Assembly (NCBI GenBank): GCA_016790225.1
Contig: JAEUOZ010000054.1
Location: forward strand, 62,001 to 126,000
From: Rubrivivax sp.
Lineage (GTDB): Bacteria > Pseudomonadota > Gammaproteobacteria > Burkholderiales > Burkholderiaceae
DNA: 64,000 nt
Direction: 5' to 3'
The stretch's first letter is position 1, and each line of letters begins with the position of its first letter. The position numbers and the translations under genes are program-made. Shown here one piece after another: positions 36,577 through 45,304 of the stretch. The notes beneath the pieces are model-generated. The model did not search any database, was not told where the DNA came from, and worked only from the letters and a program-made list of their open reading frames with translations.

Positions 36577-37506
36577 ATGCCGCCACTGCCCAAGCCTGCC
36601 CTCGACAGCGAGCGCGCCTTCGCCTGGCCCGAGCCGCCCGCGCGTGCGTCTGTGCCGGGTGCGCCGCGTCTCACGCAGGCCCGCTGCGAGTGGCTGCGCG
36701 AGATCGAGATCCTTGATGAGCACGGCGAGCGGCGGCCGATCCACATTCCCTGCGAACGGCCGCTGACGATCTTCGTCGACAAGCGCGAACTGGTCACGCT
36801 GATGACGCTGGGCGCGATGCCCGAGCTGCTCGTGCTGGGCTACCTGCGCAACCAGCACCTGATCGCGCAGGCGGCCGAGGTCGAATCGATCACCGTCGAT
36901 TGGGACGTCGCTTCCGCCGCGGTGAAGACGCACCATGGCATCGACGGGTTCGAGACCCGCACCTCGCGCCGCGTGGTGACCACCGGCTGCGGCCAGGGCA
37001 CGGTCTTCGGCGATGCGATGGCGCAGGTCGATGCGCTGACGCTGCCGGATGTGCACAGTGCGCGCCTGCGCCAGGGCACGCTGCACCGCATGCTGGAGAC
37101 CATGCGCCAGCAGGACAGCATCCACCGCAAGGCCGGCTCGGTGCACGGCTGCGCGCTGTTCCAGGAAGGCGAGCTGCTGATGTTCGTCGAGGACGTGGGC
37201 CGCCACAACGCCATCGACACCATCACCGGCTGGATGGCGCTGCACGGGGTGCAGGGCGGCGACAAGGCGCTCTACACGACCGGGCGCCTGACCAGCGAGA
37301 TGGTGATGAAGGCCGCCACCATCGGCGTGCCCATCGTGGTGTCGCGCAACGGCGTCACGGCGATGGGCTTCGATCTGGCGCAGCGCCTGGGCATGGCCCT
37401 CTTCGGGCGTGCGGCCAACCGCCATTTTCTCTGCTACACCGGCGCCGAGCGCTTCGATTCCGAGCCGGAGCTGCGGCCCGTGCCGGTGCGCGTGGTCAGC
37501 GGCTGA
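36577..37506 (+). CDS. fdhD: Formate dehydrogenase accessory sulfurtransferase FdhD
   Basis: FdhD carries sulfur from IscS to the molybdenum cofactor, which is essential for formate dehydrogenase activity. The 309-residue protein has IPCERPLTIFVDKRELVTLMTLGAMPELLVLGYLRNQHLI, the loop TTGCGQGTVFGD, EDVGRHNAIDTITGW, TTGRLTSEMVMKAA and SRNGVTAMGFDLAQRLG. The sulfur-carrying CxxC known from E. coli is here CGQG, so only the first Cys is present. The stop is one base from the end of the convergent next gene. Confidence 0.95.
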   Translation: MPPLPKPALDSERAFAWPEPPARASVPGAPRLTQARCEWLREIEILDEHGERRPIHIPCERPLTIFVDKRELVTLMTLGAMPELLVLGYLRNQHLIAQAAEVESITVDWDVASAAVKTHHGIDGFETRTSRRVVTTGCGQGTVFGDAMAQVDALTLPDVHSARLRQGTLHRMLETMRQQDSIHRKAGSVHGCALFQEGELLMFVEDVGRHNAIDTITGWMALHGVQGGDKALYTTGRLTSEMVMKAATIGVPIVVSRNGVTAMGFDLAQRLGMALFGRAANRHFLCYTGAERFDSEPELRPVPVRVVSG

Positions 37507-37507
37507 T

Positions 37508-38617
37508 TCAGGGCGTTGGGGTCGGGGTGCTGCGTGGCAGCGTGCTGCCCTCACGCGCCATGAAGTAGGCGAAGCGCAGGCCGCGGCCGTCCAGCGGCAT
37601 CATCGCACCCCGCTCACCGTCCTGCGTGAAGAGCCTTGCCGGCAGCATCGCCGCCATGAAGCGCTGCTGGGCGGCTGCGTCGGCGTGCTGCACATCGACG
37701 CGGCACATCGTGCTGCGGCAGGTGGCGTCCAGCACCTGGGTGCCGAGCGGGCTGACGCTGTCGTAGCTGCCGCGCAGGCGGGCTTCCATCGAAGGGGCCC
37801 AGCGAGGGTCCTGCGCCTCAGCCGCAAAGGTCTTTTCCAGCGTGGCGAGCTGCAGCACGGCCGCCGGCGCGCTGCGTGCCGTGCCGGCGGCATCGCCGGC
37901 CGCTGCCAGCTGCGTCAGGGGCGCGGCAAGGCTGGCGCTGGCGCTGACGCCCAGGCTGGTCGCCGTGATGCGCACATACGGCACGGGCGTGGTCGAGTTG
38001 GCGTAGGTCTGCAGGCAGCCCTTGTTGATCCAGCCGAACCAGCTTTGCGCCTTGCCGTTTTCGCGGCCCATGCATTCCAGGCCCAGCTTGTTGAAGACGC
38101 GATAGATCTGGACCCCGCCGTTGGCCGAGCCCTGGGTCACGCGCAGCGCGGTCATGTACAGCGGCGGATCGAAGGCGTTGTCCAGGTACCAGCAGGAGGC
38201 CGGCAGGCTCAGCTTGCTGCCGGCGCCGTGTATGGCATCGCCGGACGGATCGAAGGCGGCGTCGGGGCTGGGCATCAAGGTGGTGACCTGGGTCCACGAT
38301 TCCGTGCCGTCGAAGGGGTACAGGCCGCCGTGGCCAGCCTTGCTGCACTCCAGCTTCAGTGGCCGCGTCTTGTCCGTGGTCCAGGCTTGCACCGGGATGG
38401 GCGTGGTCGTGCTAGCAAACTTCTGACCCCAGTAGGGGCTCTCCAGCACGCAGCCGGTCAGCGGTGCCGCGGCGGCGATCAGCAGCAGCGTGCGACGGCG
38501 CCAGCGGGCGGGCAGGGCAGGCCCGACAGGGCCGGTGGAAGGCGCAGAGGCCGAGGTCGTGGCGGCGATGGCGCAGGCCGCGGAACGATCGGACGTGTTG
38601 TCGAGGATGGTGGTCAT
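37508..38617 (-). CDS. Hypothetical lipoprotein
   Basis: The 369-residue protein has a long N-terminus, then an export signal with lipobox (RRRTLLLIAAAAPLTGCVLES). The mature part contains WGQKF, GGLYPFDGTESWTQV, CWYLDN, GWINKGCLQTY and several paired cysteines (ATCRSTMCRVDV). I recognise no family with confidence. The C-terminal region (about residues 260-350) resembles a small domain seen in gammaproteobacterial and betaproteobacterial lipoproteins. It is monocistronic and preceded by GGAG. Confidence 0.7.
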   Translation of the reverse strand: MTTILDNTSDRSAACAIAATTSASAPSTGPVGPALPARWRRRTLLLIAAAAPLTGCVLESPYWGQKFASTTTPIPVQAWTTDKTRPLKLECSKAGHGGLYPFDGTESWTQVTTLMPSPDAAFDPSGDAIHGAGSKLSLPASCWYLDNAFDPPLYMTALRVTQGSANGGVQIYRVFNKLGLECMGRENGKAQSWFGWINKGCLQTYANSTTPVPYVRITATSLGVSASASLAAPLTQLAAAGDAAGTARSAPAAVLQLATLEKTFAAEAQDPRWAPSMEARLRGSYDSVSPLGTQVLDATCRSTMCRVDVQHADAAAQQRFMAAMLPARLFTQDGERGAMMPLDGRGLRFAYFMAREGSTLPRSTPTPTP

Positions 38618-38881
38618 GGGAATCTCCTGAGGTGAAGCGTTTGCTCATCCCGGGAGATCCTTGCGGCGGTTCGCCCGGCATGGGCCGGACTGTGCGTGCG
38701 CCGCCTGGGCACGACATCCTCACGACGCATGAAGGCGGCCCGCTGCGGCGTGCCGGCGCGCTGATTCATCCCACAGGCTGCGGACAGCCCGGCCAGGCCC
38801 ACAGGCTGGTCAGGAGCGAAGGCCCGAACGCACGAACGCCCGGAGGCCCGAAGGCCCGAAGCCTGTCAGTCCAGGCTTGCC
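38618..38881. other. Intergenic region with an 8-bp repeat tract
   Basis: These 264 bases separate two minus-strand genes. Apart from the repeat at 38823-38862 I see no gene or RNA; the lipoprotein promoter should lie near 38640-38700. Confidence 0.4.
38823..38862. repeat. 8-bp degenerate tandem repeat, five copies
   Basis: The five units CCCGAACG, CACGAACG, CCCGGAGG, CCCGAAGG and CCCGAAGC lie just downstream of the beta-propeller lipoprotein stop. The composition resembles the repeat at 20872-20919, suggesting a similar slippage-prone motif at gene ends. Confidence 0.55.
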
Positions 38882-40729
38882 CTACTGCACGTAGAAGCCG
38901 CCCGTGGCGCCCACCACGGCCCAGATGCCGGTGCCCAGGTAGCGCAGGCTCACGGGGCTGGCCGGGCGCAGGTTCAGCGCACCGGGGCTGCCCGGGGTGG
39001 TGGCTGCGGCCGCGCGGTAGATCTTGTCGTCACGCGCCAGCGCCACGCGCGCCAGGCCTTCGGCCGTGATGCCCATCGCCGCGATGCGGTGCGTGGCGTG
39101 CTCGGCCGTCCAGCGTTGCCCGCCGTCGGAAGAGCTCCACAGCATGCCGCCTTGCGTCGCGCTGGCCAGCGTGCTGCCGTTGGCAGACAAGGCCACCGCG
39201 TCCAGCGGCGTGTCGTCCAGGCCCGGCTGTCCGGGCGCCTGCCAGGTGTCGCCGTGGTCATCGGTCCAGCGCAGCGTCGGCTTGCCGTTTCGGGCAGAGA
39301 CCATCACCCGGGAACCGTCGGCCGATACGGCCACGCCCGTGTGATCGGCGGCCGGGCCCTTGACCTGCCAGGTCTGGCCGCCATCGCGTGAGAGGTGCAG
39401 CCGTCCCCCGCGCGGCACCGCGGCCAGCACCTGGCCATTGGCCGACGCGGCCACAGCGGCCCAGTCGGCGCGCGGTGCGCGGCGCGACCAGCGGCTGGCC
39501 CCATCGTGCGAAACGAGCAGCTGCTGGCCATGGCGCACGGCCACCAGCGTCAGGCCATCGGCCGAGGCCGCCACGGCGCCCCATCCCAGGCCCAGGCTGC
39601 GGCGTGACCACTGCTGGCCGCCATCGGTGCTGGTGTAGAGCGCGTCACTGATCGAGGTGGCGACCAGGCGCCGGCCGTCGGCTGAAGAGGCCACGCCGGT
39701 CCAGCGCAGGCCTTGCGTCGGGCCGACCGGCACCCAGCTGTGGCCGCTGTCGGTGGAGCGCAGCAGCACGTCGTCGCCCGCGGCCAGCAAGCGCCGGCCG
39801 TCGTCCGATTGCGCCAGCGCGCGCCAGCGAGCCTTCGGGCCGGTAGGTGCCCAGTTGCCGCCCCACACACCGCGCAGCTGTTCGGTGTTGATGCGCTGGC
39901 CGACGGCCTGCTCGATGCGCCAGCTGCGGCCATCAGCGCCGCCGCCCAGCTGCACGATGTGGCCGATGGGCGCGCTGTCGGGCAGGGTGGTGACGATCTC
40001 GTGATCCAGCGGCCCTGGGCTGTGAGCGCACAGCAGCTGCGTATTGCGGACTTCGGCTTCGTCCAGCAGGCCGTTGCGGTTGACATCGAGTCCGGTCAGC
40101 ACGCGCAGCGTGCCTTCGCGGCAGGGCCCGGCTTCCGCGACGCCCTCCACGCGCAGCAGCAGGGCGAGCTCGGCGCTCGCGACCGTGGCGCCGCCTTCGC
40201 CGGCTGCCGTGCCGCCGGCCAGCAGGCGCCCGGGCGGCTGCGGGAATGCGCTGTTGCACCACAGGCTGAGCGATCGGTCACGCGGGTTCGGCCGCGGGCT
40301 GTTGCCGATGTCATAGCGTGCCTCCACCAGCGCGCCGCCGGCCGGGCACTCCGCCGAAGCACCGGCGCTGCTGATGCGCACCCAGGCGGAGACGGGCGCG
40401 GCGCCGTCCTCGGCCCGTGCCGTGGGCGGACACAGGCGCAGCTGGTGGCTGGCCTCCGGCGTGTCCAGTACCTGGTTGCCGTTTTGATCCAGGCCCAGGC
40501 GCAGCAGCTGGCCGCCGCCCGCGCATCGGCCATCGGGCGCTGCCTGGACGACGACCGCCTTGATCAGCTCGGTGGGGGTACCCTGCACGCCCTCGCCACA
40601 GGCGCCCAGCAGCAGCGCGGCAAGCGCCGCGGCTCCTTGCATCGGCCAGTGACGAAACCATCCTGTGGTGCTGAGCTTCGACCCGAGGAACGGGCCGGAT
40701 ATCGGCGACGAAGGCGCGACGCGGTGCAT
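38882..40729 (-). CDS. Secreted lipoprotein with EF-hand-like and Asp-box (BNR) repeats
   Basis: The 615-residue protein has a lipobox (LAALLLGACGEG). Two Asp-rich EF-hand-like loops follow (GLDQNGNQVLD, GLDVNRNGLLDEAEV), each closed by conserved cysteines. Residues about 290-560 form seven or so repeats of the kind SSADGRRLVA ... LYTSTDGGQQWSRRS, that is, S-x-D-x-G-x-x-W Asp boxes alternating with ASADG turns, as in sialidase-like or photosynthesis-stability-factor propellers. It is likely an extracellular beta-propeller. No catalytic residues are identifiable. Confidence 0.78.
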   Translation of the reverse strand: MHRVAPSSPISGPFLGSKLSTTGWFRHWPMQGAAALAALLLGACGEGVQGTPTELIKAVVVQAAPDGRCAGGGQLLRLGLDQNGNQVLDTPEASHQLRLCPPTARAEDGAAPVSAWVRISSAGASAECPAGGALVEARYDIGNSPRPNPRDRSLSLWCNSAFPQPPGRLLAGGTAAGEGGATVASAELALLLRVEGVAEAGPCREGTLRVLTGLDVNRNGLLDEAEVRNTQLLCAHSPGPLDHEIVTTLPDSAPIGHIVQLGGGADGRSWRIEQAVGQRINTEQLRGVWGGNWAPTGPKARWRALAQSDDGRRLLAAGDDVLLRSTDSGHSWVPVGPTQGLRWTGVASSADGRRLVATSISDALYTSTDGGQQWSRRSLGLGWGAVAASADGLTLVAVRHGQQLLVSHDGASRWSRRAPRADWAAVAASANGQVLAAVPRGGRLHLSRDGGQTWQVKGPAADHTGVAVSADGSRVMVSARNGKPTLRWTDDHGDTWQAPGQPGLDDTPLDAVALSANGSTLASATQGGMLWSSSDGGQRWTAEHATHRIAAMGITAEGLARVALARDDKIYRAAAATTPGSPGALNLRPASPVSLRYLGTGIWAVVGATGGFYVQ

Positions 40730-40937
40730 GCAATCCCCGAGGGGCCCTGCGCCGCGCCGGATCGTTCCGGCACCTGTGGATCACACGGGGCCCTGTTCCC
40801 CGGATTCTGGAAAGGCGCCTGTGTGCGGGAAGCGCGGATAAGTCCTGCGCTGGCCGGCCATCTCGGGCGCGGCGCGCCTGCGCCGGGGCCGTCAGGAACG
40901 CCAGCCCCGCCGGCCGCGACCGCGCGGCCCGTGTCGC

Positions 40938-41522
40938 TCAGGCCTTGGCCGCTTTCGGCAGACGCCCCATCAGGAAGAACTCGTCGTTGGGACGCATGCC
41001 GGTGACATTGGCCATGCGGTTGCTCAGGCCGAAGAAGGCGGTGATGGCGGCGATGTCCCAGATGGCCTCGTTGTCGAAGCCGTGGGCGTGCAGGGCCTGG
41101 AAGTCGGCCTCTTCGATCGCCGCGGAGTCCTCGCAGACCTTCATCGCAAAATCCAGCATCGCGCGCTGGCGCGGCGTGATGTCTGCCTTGCGGTGGTTGA
41201 CGGCCAGCTGGTCGGCCAGCAGCGGCTTCTTCTCGTAGATGCGCAGGATCGCGCCGTGCGCCACCACGCAGTACAGGCAGTGGTTGGCCGCCGAGGTGCT
41301 GACGATGATCATTTCGCGCTCGCCCTTGCTCAGCCCGCCCTCCTTGAGCAGCAGCGCATCGTGGTAGGCCATGAAGGCGCGCCATTCGGCCGGGCGGTGC
41401 GCCAGCGCCAGGAAGACATTCGGCACGAAGCCAGCCTTCTCCTGCACCTGCAGGATGCGTTCGCGCAGGTCTTCGGGCAGGTCCTTCAGCTCGGGCACGG
41501 GATAGCGGGAGATCGCGGTCAT
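40938..41522 (-). CDS. AhpD/peroxidase-related carboxymuconolactone decarboxylase-family protein
   Basis: The 194-residue all-helical protein has the redox motif HCLYCVVAHG and EREMIIVSTSAANH, typical of the AhpD-like core. PVPELKDLPEDLRERI and FGLSNRMANVTGMRPNDEF are characteristic of the peroxidase-related subfamily. It may act in peroxide or thiol redox balance; biochemical function is not established for this subfamily. It lies just downstream of msbA on the same strand (31 bases), so it may be co-transcribed. Confidence 0.87.
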   Translation of the reverse strand: MTAISRYPVPELKDLPEDLRERILQVQEKAGFVPNVFLALAHRPAEWRAFMAYHDALLLKEGGLSKGEREMIIVSTSAANHCLYCVVAHGAILRIYEKKPLLADQLAVNHRKADITPRQRAMLDFAMKVCEDSAAIEEADFQALHAHGFDNEAIWDIAAITAFFGLSNRMANVTGMRPNDEFFLMGRLPKAAKA

Positions 41523-41553
41523 GGCGGTTTCCGTTCAGGACAGGGGTTGAACG

Positions 41554-43290
41554 CTAACTTCTGAACTGCATGGCATGCAGACGGGCATAGACGCCGCCGA
41601 GTGCCAGCAGCTCGGCATGCGTGCCCTGTTCGGCCACACGCCCGGCTTCGAGGGCCACGACGCGGTCCGCGTGCTCGATGGTCGACAGCCGGTGGGCGAT
41701 GACCAGGGTCGTGCGGCCCTTCATCAGGTCCTCCAGCGCCGATTGCACGGCGCGCTCGCTCTCGCTGTCCAGCGCCGAGGTCGCTTCGTCCAGGATCAGG
41801 ATCGGCGCGTCCTTGAACAGCGCCCGCGCGATCGCCAGGCGCTGGCGCTGGCCGCCCGAGAGCTGGCTGCCGTTGTGACCCACCAGCGTTTCCAGGCCCT
41901 GCGGCAGCCCTTCGGCAAACTCCAGCAGGTGCGCACTGCGCAGCGCCGCGCGCACCCGATCGCGCACGGCGGGATCGGCGCCGTGTGCGCCCAGGCTCAC
42001 GTTGGCGGCGATGCTGTCGTTGAAGAGCACCACGTCCTGGCTCACCAGTGCAAACTGGCCTCGCAGGCAGGCCAGATCCCATTGCGCCAGCGGCACGCCA
42101 TCCAGACGGATCTCGCCCTGCGTGGGCTCGATGAAGCGTGGCAACAGGTGCACCAGCGAGGACTTGCCGGCGCCGGACGGCCCGACGAGCGCCACCACTT
42201 CGCCGGCCGCCACCTGCAGATCCACGGCATCCAGCGCCGGGCTCTGCGCCTGCGGGTACTGCAGCCCGGCGCCATGGAAGCTGATCTCGCCGCGGGCACG
42301 CGCCACGCGGTGCGTGCCGCCACTTTCGGCCGGCACCTCGTCGATCAGCGCCACGCCGCGCTCCAGCGCCGCCAGGCCGCGGGTGATGGGCGTCATGACG
42401 TCCGACAGGTGCTTGATCGGCCCCACCAGCATCAGCATGGCGGTCACGAAGGCCACGAAGCCGCCCACCGTGGTCGTGCCGCTGGTGCTCTGCCACAGGG
42501 CCACCGTGATCACACTGGACAGCACCACCGCCGCCAGCAATTGCGTCAGCGGCGTGATGGTCGCGCTGGCGATGGTCGATTTCAGCCAGAGCCGGCGCAG
42601 CTTCTCGGCGGCCGTGAAGAGCCGCCCGCTCTGCGCTGCCTCGGCGCCATGCAGCCGCACGATGCGCCAGGCCAGCGCGTTTTCCTCGACCACGTAGGCC
42701 AGGTCGTCGGTGGCGTCCTGGCCGGCCACGGTCAGACGGTGCAGGCGCTTGCCGATGCGCTGCATCACGAAGGCGATCAGCGGAAACAGCACTGCCACCA
42801 TCAGCGTGAGCTTCCAGTTCAGCCACAGCAGGTAGACCAGCAGCGCCACCAGCGTGAGCAGGTCCTTGGTGCCCATCAGCAGCGCATACACCAGCTGGTT
42901 GGTGCCCTGCTGCACTTCATAGACCACGGTGTTGGTGAGGTGGCTGGCCGACTGCCGCGTGAACAGGCCCGGCTCGGCGCGCATCAGGTGCGCAAACATG
43001 GCGCGGCGCAGTTCCAGGATGCCGCGCGTGGCTGCCGAAGACAGCGCGTACTGGGCCACGAAGCCGGCGAGCCCGCGCACCAGGAACAGGCTGATGAACG
43101 CCGCCGGAATCCACCACAAGGGAAAGCCGGGGCCGGCAAAACCCTTGTCCAGCAAAGGCTGCATCAGCGCCGGCAGCATGGGTTCTGTCGAGGCCGCGAC
43201 GAGCGAGCCGAGCACCGCCACGCCGATCGCCGGACGCGAACGCTTGAAATAGGGCGCCACACGCGCAAAGCGTTGCAACAGCGAAGCCAT
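41554..43290 (-). CDS. msbA: Lipid A flippase ABC transporter MsbA
   Basis: The 578-residue half-transporter has six transmembrane helices followed by an ATPase: Walker A GPSGAGKSS, Q-loop SQDVVLFNDS, signature LSGGQRQRLAIARAL, Walker B ILILDEATSALD, H-loop IAHRLST. It flips lipid A-core across the inner membrane. Length and N-terminus (FKRSRPAIGVAVLGSLVAASTEPMLPALMQPLLDKGF) fit MsbA rather than peptide exporters. Confidence 0.93.
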   Translation of the reverse strand: MASLLQRFARVAPYFKRSRPAIGVAVLGSLVAASTEPMLPALMQPLLDKGFAGPGFPLWWIPAAFISLFLVRGLAGFVAQYALSSAATRGILELRRAMFAHLMRAEPGLFTRQSASHLTNTVVYEVQQGTNQLVYALLMGTKDLLTLVALLVYLLWLNWKLTLMVAVLFPLIAFVMQRIGKRLHRLTVAGQDATDDLAYVVEENALAWRIVRLHGAEAAQSGRLFTAAEKLRRLWLKSTIASATITPLTQLLAAVVLSSVITVALWQSTSGTTTVGGFVAFVTAMLMLVGPIKHLSDVMTPITRGLAALERGVALIDEVPAESGGTHRVARARGEISFHGAGLQYPQAQSPALDAVDLQVAAGEVVALVGPSGAGKSSLVHLLPRFIEPTQGEIRLDGVPLAQWDLACLRGQFALVSQDVVLFNDSIAANVSLGAHGADPAVRDRVRAALRSAHLLEFAEGLPQGLETLVGHNGSQLSGGQRQRLAIARALFKDAPILILDEATSALDSESERAVQSALEDLMKGRTTLVIAHRLSTIEHADRVVALEAGRVAEQGTHAELLALGGVYARLHAMQFRS

Positions 43291-43382
43291 GCGGGGATTA
43301 TCCGCGGGGCCGCCGGGGGTGCCGCCGGCGGATGCCGGGTGGTCGGCCGGCCGGCCGACGAGGCCTTCGCAGCCTGCCTAGA

Positions 43383-44666
43383 ATGCCCCGCATGTGGACC
43401 AGAAGACAGTTTGGCGCCGCGTTGGGTGGCGCCGCCACGGCGGCTGCGCTGCCAGCGCAGGCGCAGTTCCGGGTGGAAATCTCGGGCGTGGGCGCCACGC
43501 AGCTGCCGATTGCCATCGCACCGTTTCGTGGCGAAGGCGCGGGCAATGCGGCCACTTCGGCCATCGTGCGTGCCGATCTGGAGCGCAGCGGCGTCTTCAA
43601 GAGCAGCACGCCGGCCTCTGCGCTGGATGAGCGCAGCCCGCTGCCGCAGGCCGAATTGCGCGCGGCTGGCGCCGATGCGCTGCTGGCGGGATCTGCCATG
43701 CGCCTGGCCGACGGCAGCTTCGACATCCGCTACCGGCTCTGGGATGTGGTGCGCAACCGCGAGCACCTGGCGCGCACGCTCAGCGTGCCGGCGGCCGATC
43801 TGCGGCTGGCGGCACACCGCATCGCCGACGAGGTGTTCGAGAAGCTCACCGGCGACCGCGGCATCTTTGCCACGCGCATCGCCTACGTCACCAAGTCTGC
43901 GCGGCAGTTTGTCCTGCACGTGGCCGATGCCGATGGCGAAGGCGGCCGCGTCGCGCTGACCAGTAACGAGCCGATCATCTCGCCGGCCTGGTCGCCCGAT
44001 GGGCGCGAACTGGCCTACGTGAGCTTCGAGACGCAGCGCGCCGTGGTCTGGGTGCAGGATCTGCAATCGGGCCGCCGCAGCACGGTGGCCAACTTTCCGG
44101 GCACGAACAGCGCCCCGGCCTGGGCGCCCACGGGCGGGCAGCTCGCGGTCACGCTGTCTCGCGACGGCCCCGCGCAGCTCTACATGGTCAGCCGCGAAGG
44201 CGGCAACCCGCGGCGGCTGACCGTGAGCAGCGCCATCGATACCGAGCCCGTCTTCACGCCGGATGGCCGGCAGATCTATTTCGTCAGCGATCGTGGCGGC
44301 GGCCCGCAGATCTACCGCATGGGCCTGGATGGCAGCTCGCCCGAGCGTGTGACGTTTGCGGGCAGCTACAACATCAGCCCCGCGATCAGCCCGGACGGCA
44401 AGACGCTGGCCTACGTCACGCGCCAGGGTGGCGCCTTCCGCGTGACGACACTGGAACTGGCCAGCGGAACCCTTCGCACCCTCAGCGACACTCAGCATGA
44501 CGAGAGCCCCAGCTTCGCGCCCAATGGACGCCTGCTGGTCTATGCCAGCCGTGATGGCGGGCGCGACGTTCTGATGACCTCCACGCTGGATGGCCGCATC
44601 AAGACCACGCTGCTGAGCAGCGGCCTGGACATGCGCGAGCCGGCCTGGGGGCCCTTCGGGCGATGA
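43383..44666 (+). CDS. tolB: Tol-Pal system translocation protein TolB
   Basis: The 427-residue periplasmic protein has an export signal (TRRQFGAALGGAATAAALPAQAQ), an N-terminal anticodon-binding-like domain, and a six-bladed propeller with TolB repeats such as SPAWSPDGRELAYVSFE, EPVFTPDGRQIYFVSDRGGGPQIYRM and SPAISPDGKTLAYVTRQ. It binds Pal and maintains outer-membrane constriction. I use the ATG at 43383; the next ATG (43392) is equally plausible. The upstream tolQRA genes are not here. Confidence 0.97.
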   Translation: MPRMWTRRQFGAALGGAATAAALPAQAQFRVEISGVGATQLPIAIAPFRGEGAGNAATSAIVRADLERSGVFKSSTPASALDERSPLPQAELRAAGADALLAGSAMRLADGSFDIRYRLWDVVRNREHLARTLSVPAADLRLAAHRIADEVFEKLTGDRGIFATRIAYVTKSARQFVLHVADADGEGGRVALTSNEPIISPAWSPDGRELAYVSFETQRAVVWVQDLQSGRRSTVANFPGTNSAPAWAPTGGQLAVTLSRDGPAQLYMVSREGGNPRRLTVSSAIDTEPVFTPDGRQIYFVSDRGGGPQIYRMGLDGSSPERVTFAGSYNISPAISPDGKTLAYVTRQGGAFRVTTLELASGTLRTLSDTQHDESPSFAPNGRLLVYASRDGGRDVLMTSTLDGRIKTTLLSSGLDMREPAWGPFGR

Positions 44667-44734
44667 ACCTGCGCAGCGCGGTCGTGCATGCCGCGCCGGT
44701 GGCCCTGTCGAAATCTTTCCGTGGAGTGCACAAG

Positions 44735-45304
44735 ATGAAGCAAAGAATCCCCGCCCTGGCCGCCTGTGCCGCTGCCGTCCTGCTGCTGGCCGCTTGCGGC
44801 TCCAGCGTCAACCTCAACGATGTGCCGGTCGAGACCCGTACACCGGCCGCCGGCGCCACGCCCAGCACAGGCCCCGCTCCCACGGCGCCCACTCCACCGC
44901 AATCGCAAGTGACCACCGTGCAGGCCGGTGCGGCGCAGAGCTCGGCCGCATCGGCCCTGGCAGCAGCCCAGGCTGCCGGGCGCGTGGTCTATTTCGATTA
45001 CGACAGCTTCGTCGTGCGCGACGACGGCAAGCCGGTCATCGATCTGCATGCCAAGGCACTGGTGGCCGACCGCTCACGCAAGATCGTCATCGAAGGCCAT
45101 ACCGACGAACGTGGCGGCCGCGAATACAACCTGGCGCTGGGCCAGAAGCGCGCGCAGGCCGTGGTGCAGGCCATGAAGCTGCTGGGCGTGGCCGACAACC
45201 AGCTGGAAGCCGTCAGCTACGGCGAAGAGCGCCCCGCCGCGCAGGGCGCCGACGAGGCCGCCTTTGCGAAGAACCGCCGCGCTGAACTGAAGGAAGCCCG
45301 ATGA
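44735..45304 (+). CDS. pal: Peptidoglycan-associated lipoprotein Pal
   Basis: The 189-residue lipoprotein has a lipobox (LLLAACGSS), a Thr/Pro-rich linker and the OmpA-like domain VVYFDYDSFVVRDDGKPVI ... IEGHTDERGGREYNLALGQKRAQAV, with the diaminopimelate-binding Asp and Arg. It anchors the outer membrane to peptidoglycan. It follows tolB by 68 bases and overlaps cpoB by 4. Confidence 0.97.
   Translation: MKQRIPALAACAAAVLLLAACGSSVNLNDVPVETRTPAAGATPSTGPAPTAPTPPQSQVTTVQAGAAQSSAASALAAAQAAGRVVYFDYDSFVVRDDGKPVIDLHAKALVADRSRKIVIEGHTDERGGREYNLALGQKRAQAVVQAMKLLGVADNQLEAVSYGEERPAAQGADEAAFAKNRRAELKEAR

Noticed and set aside
41575..43959. Open frame of almost 800 codons on the plus strand across msbA
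   Set aside because: It is the antisense of msbA and has Arg/Gln/His-rich composition without domains; high GC makes such frames common here.
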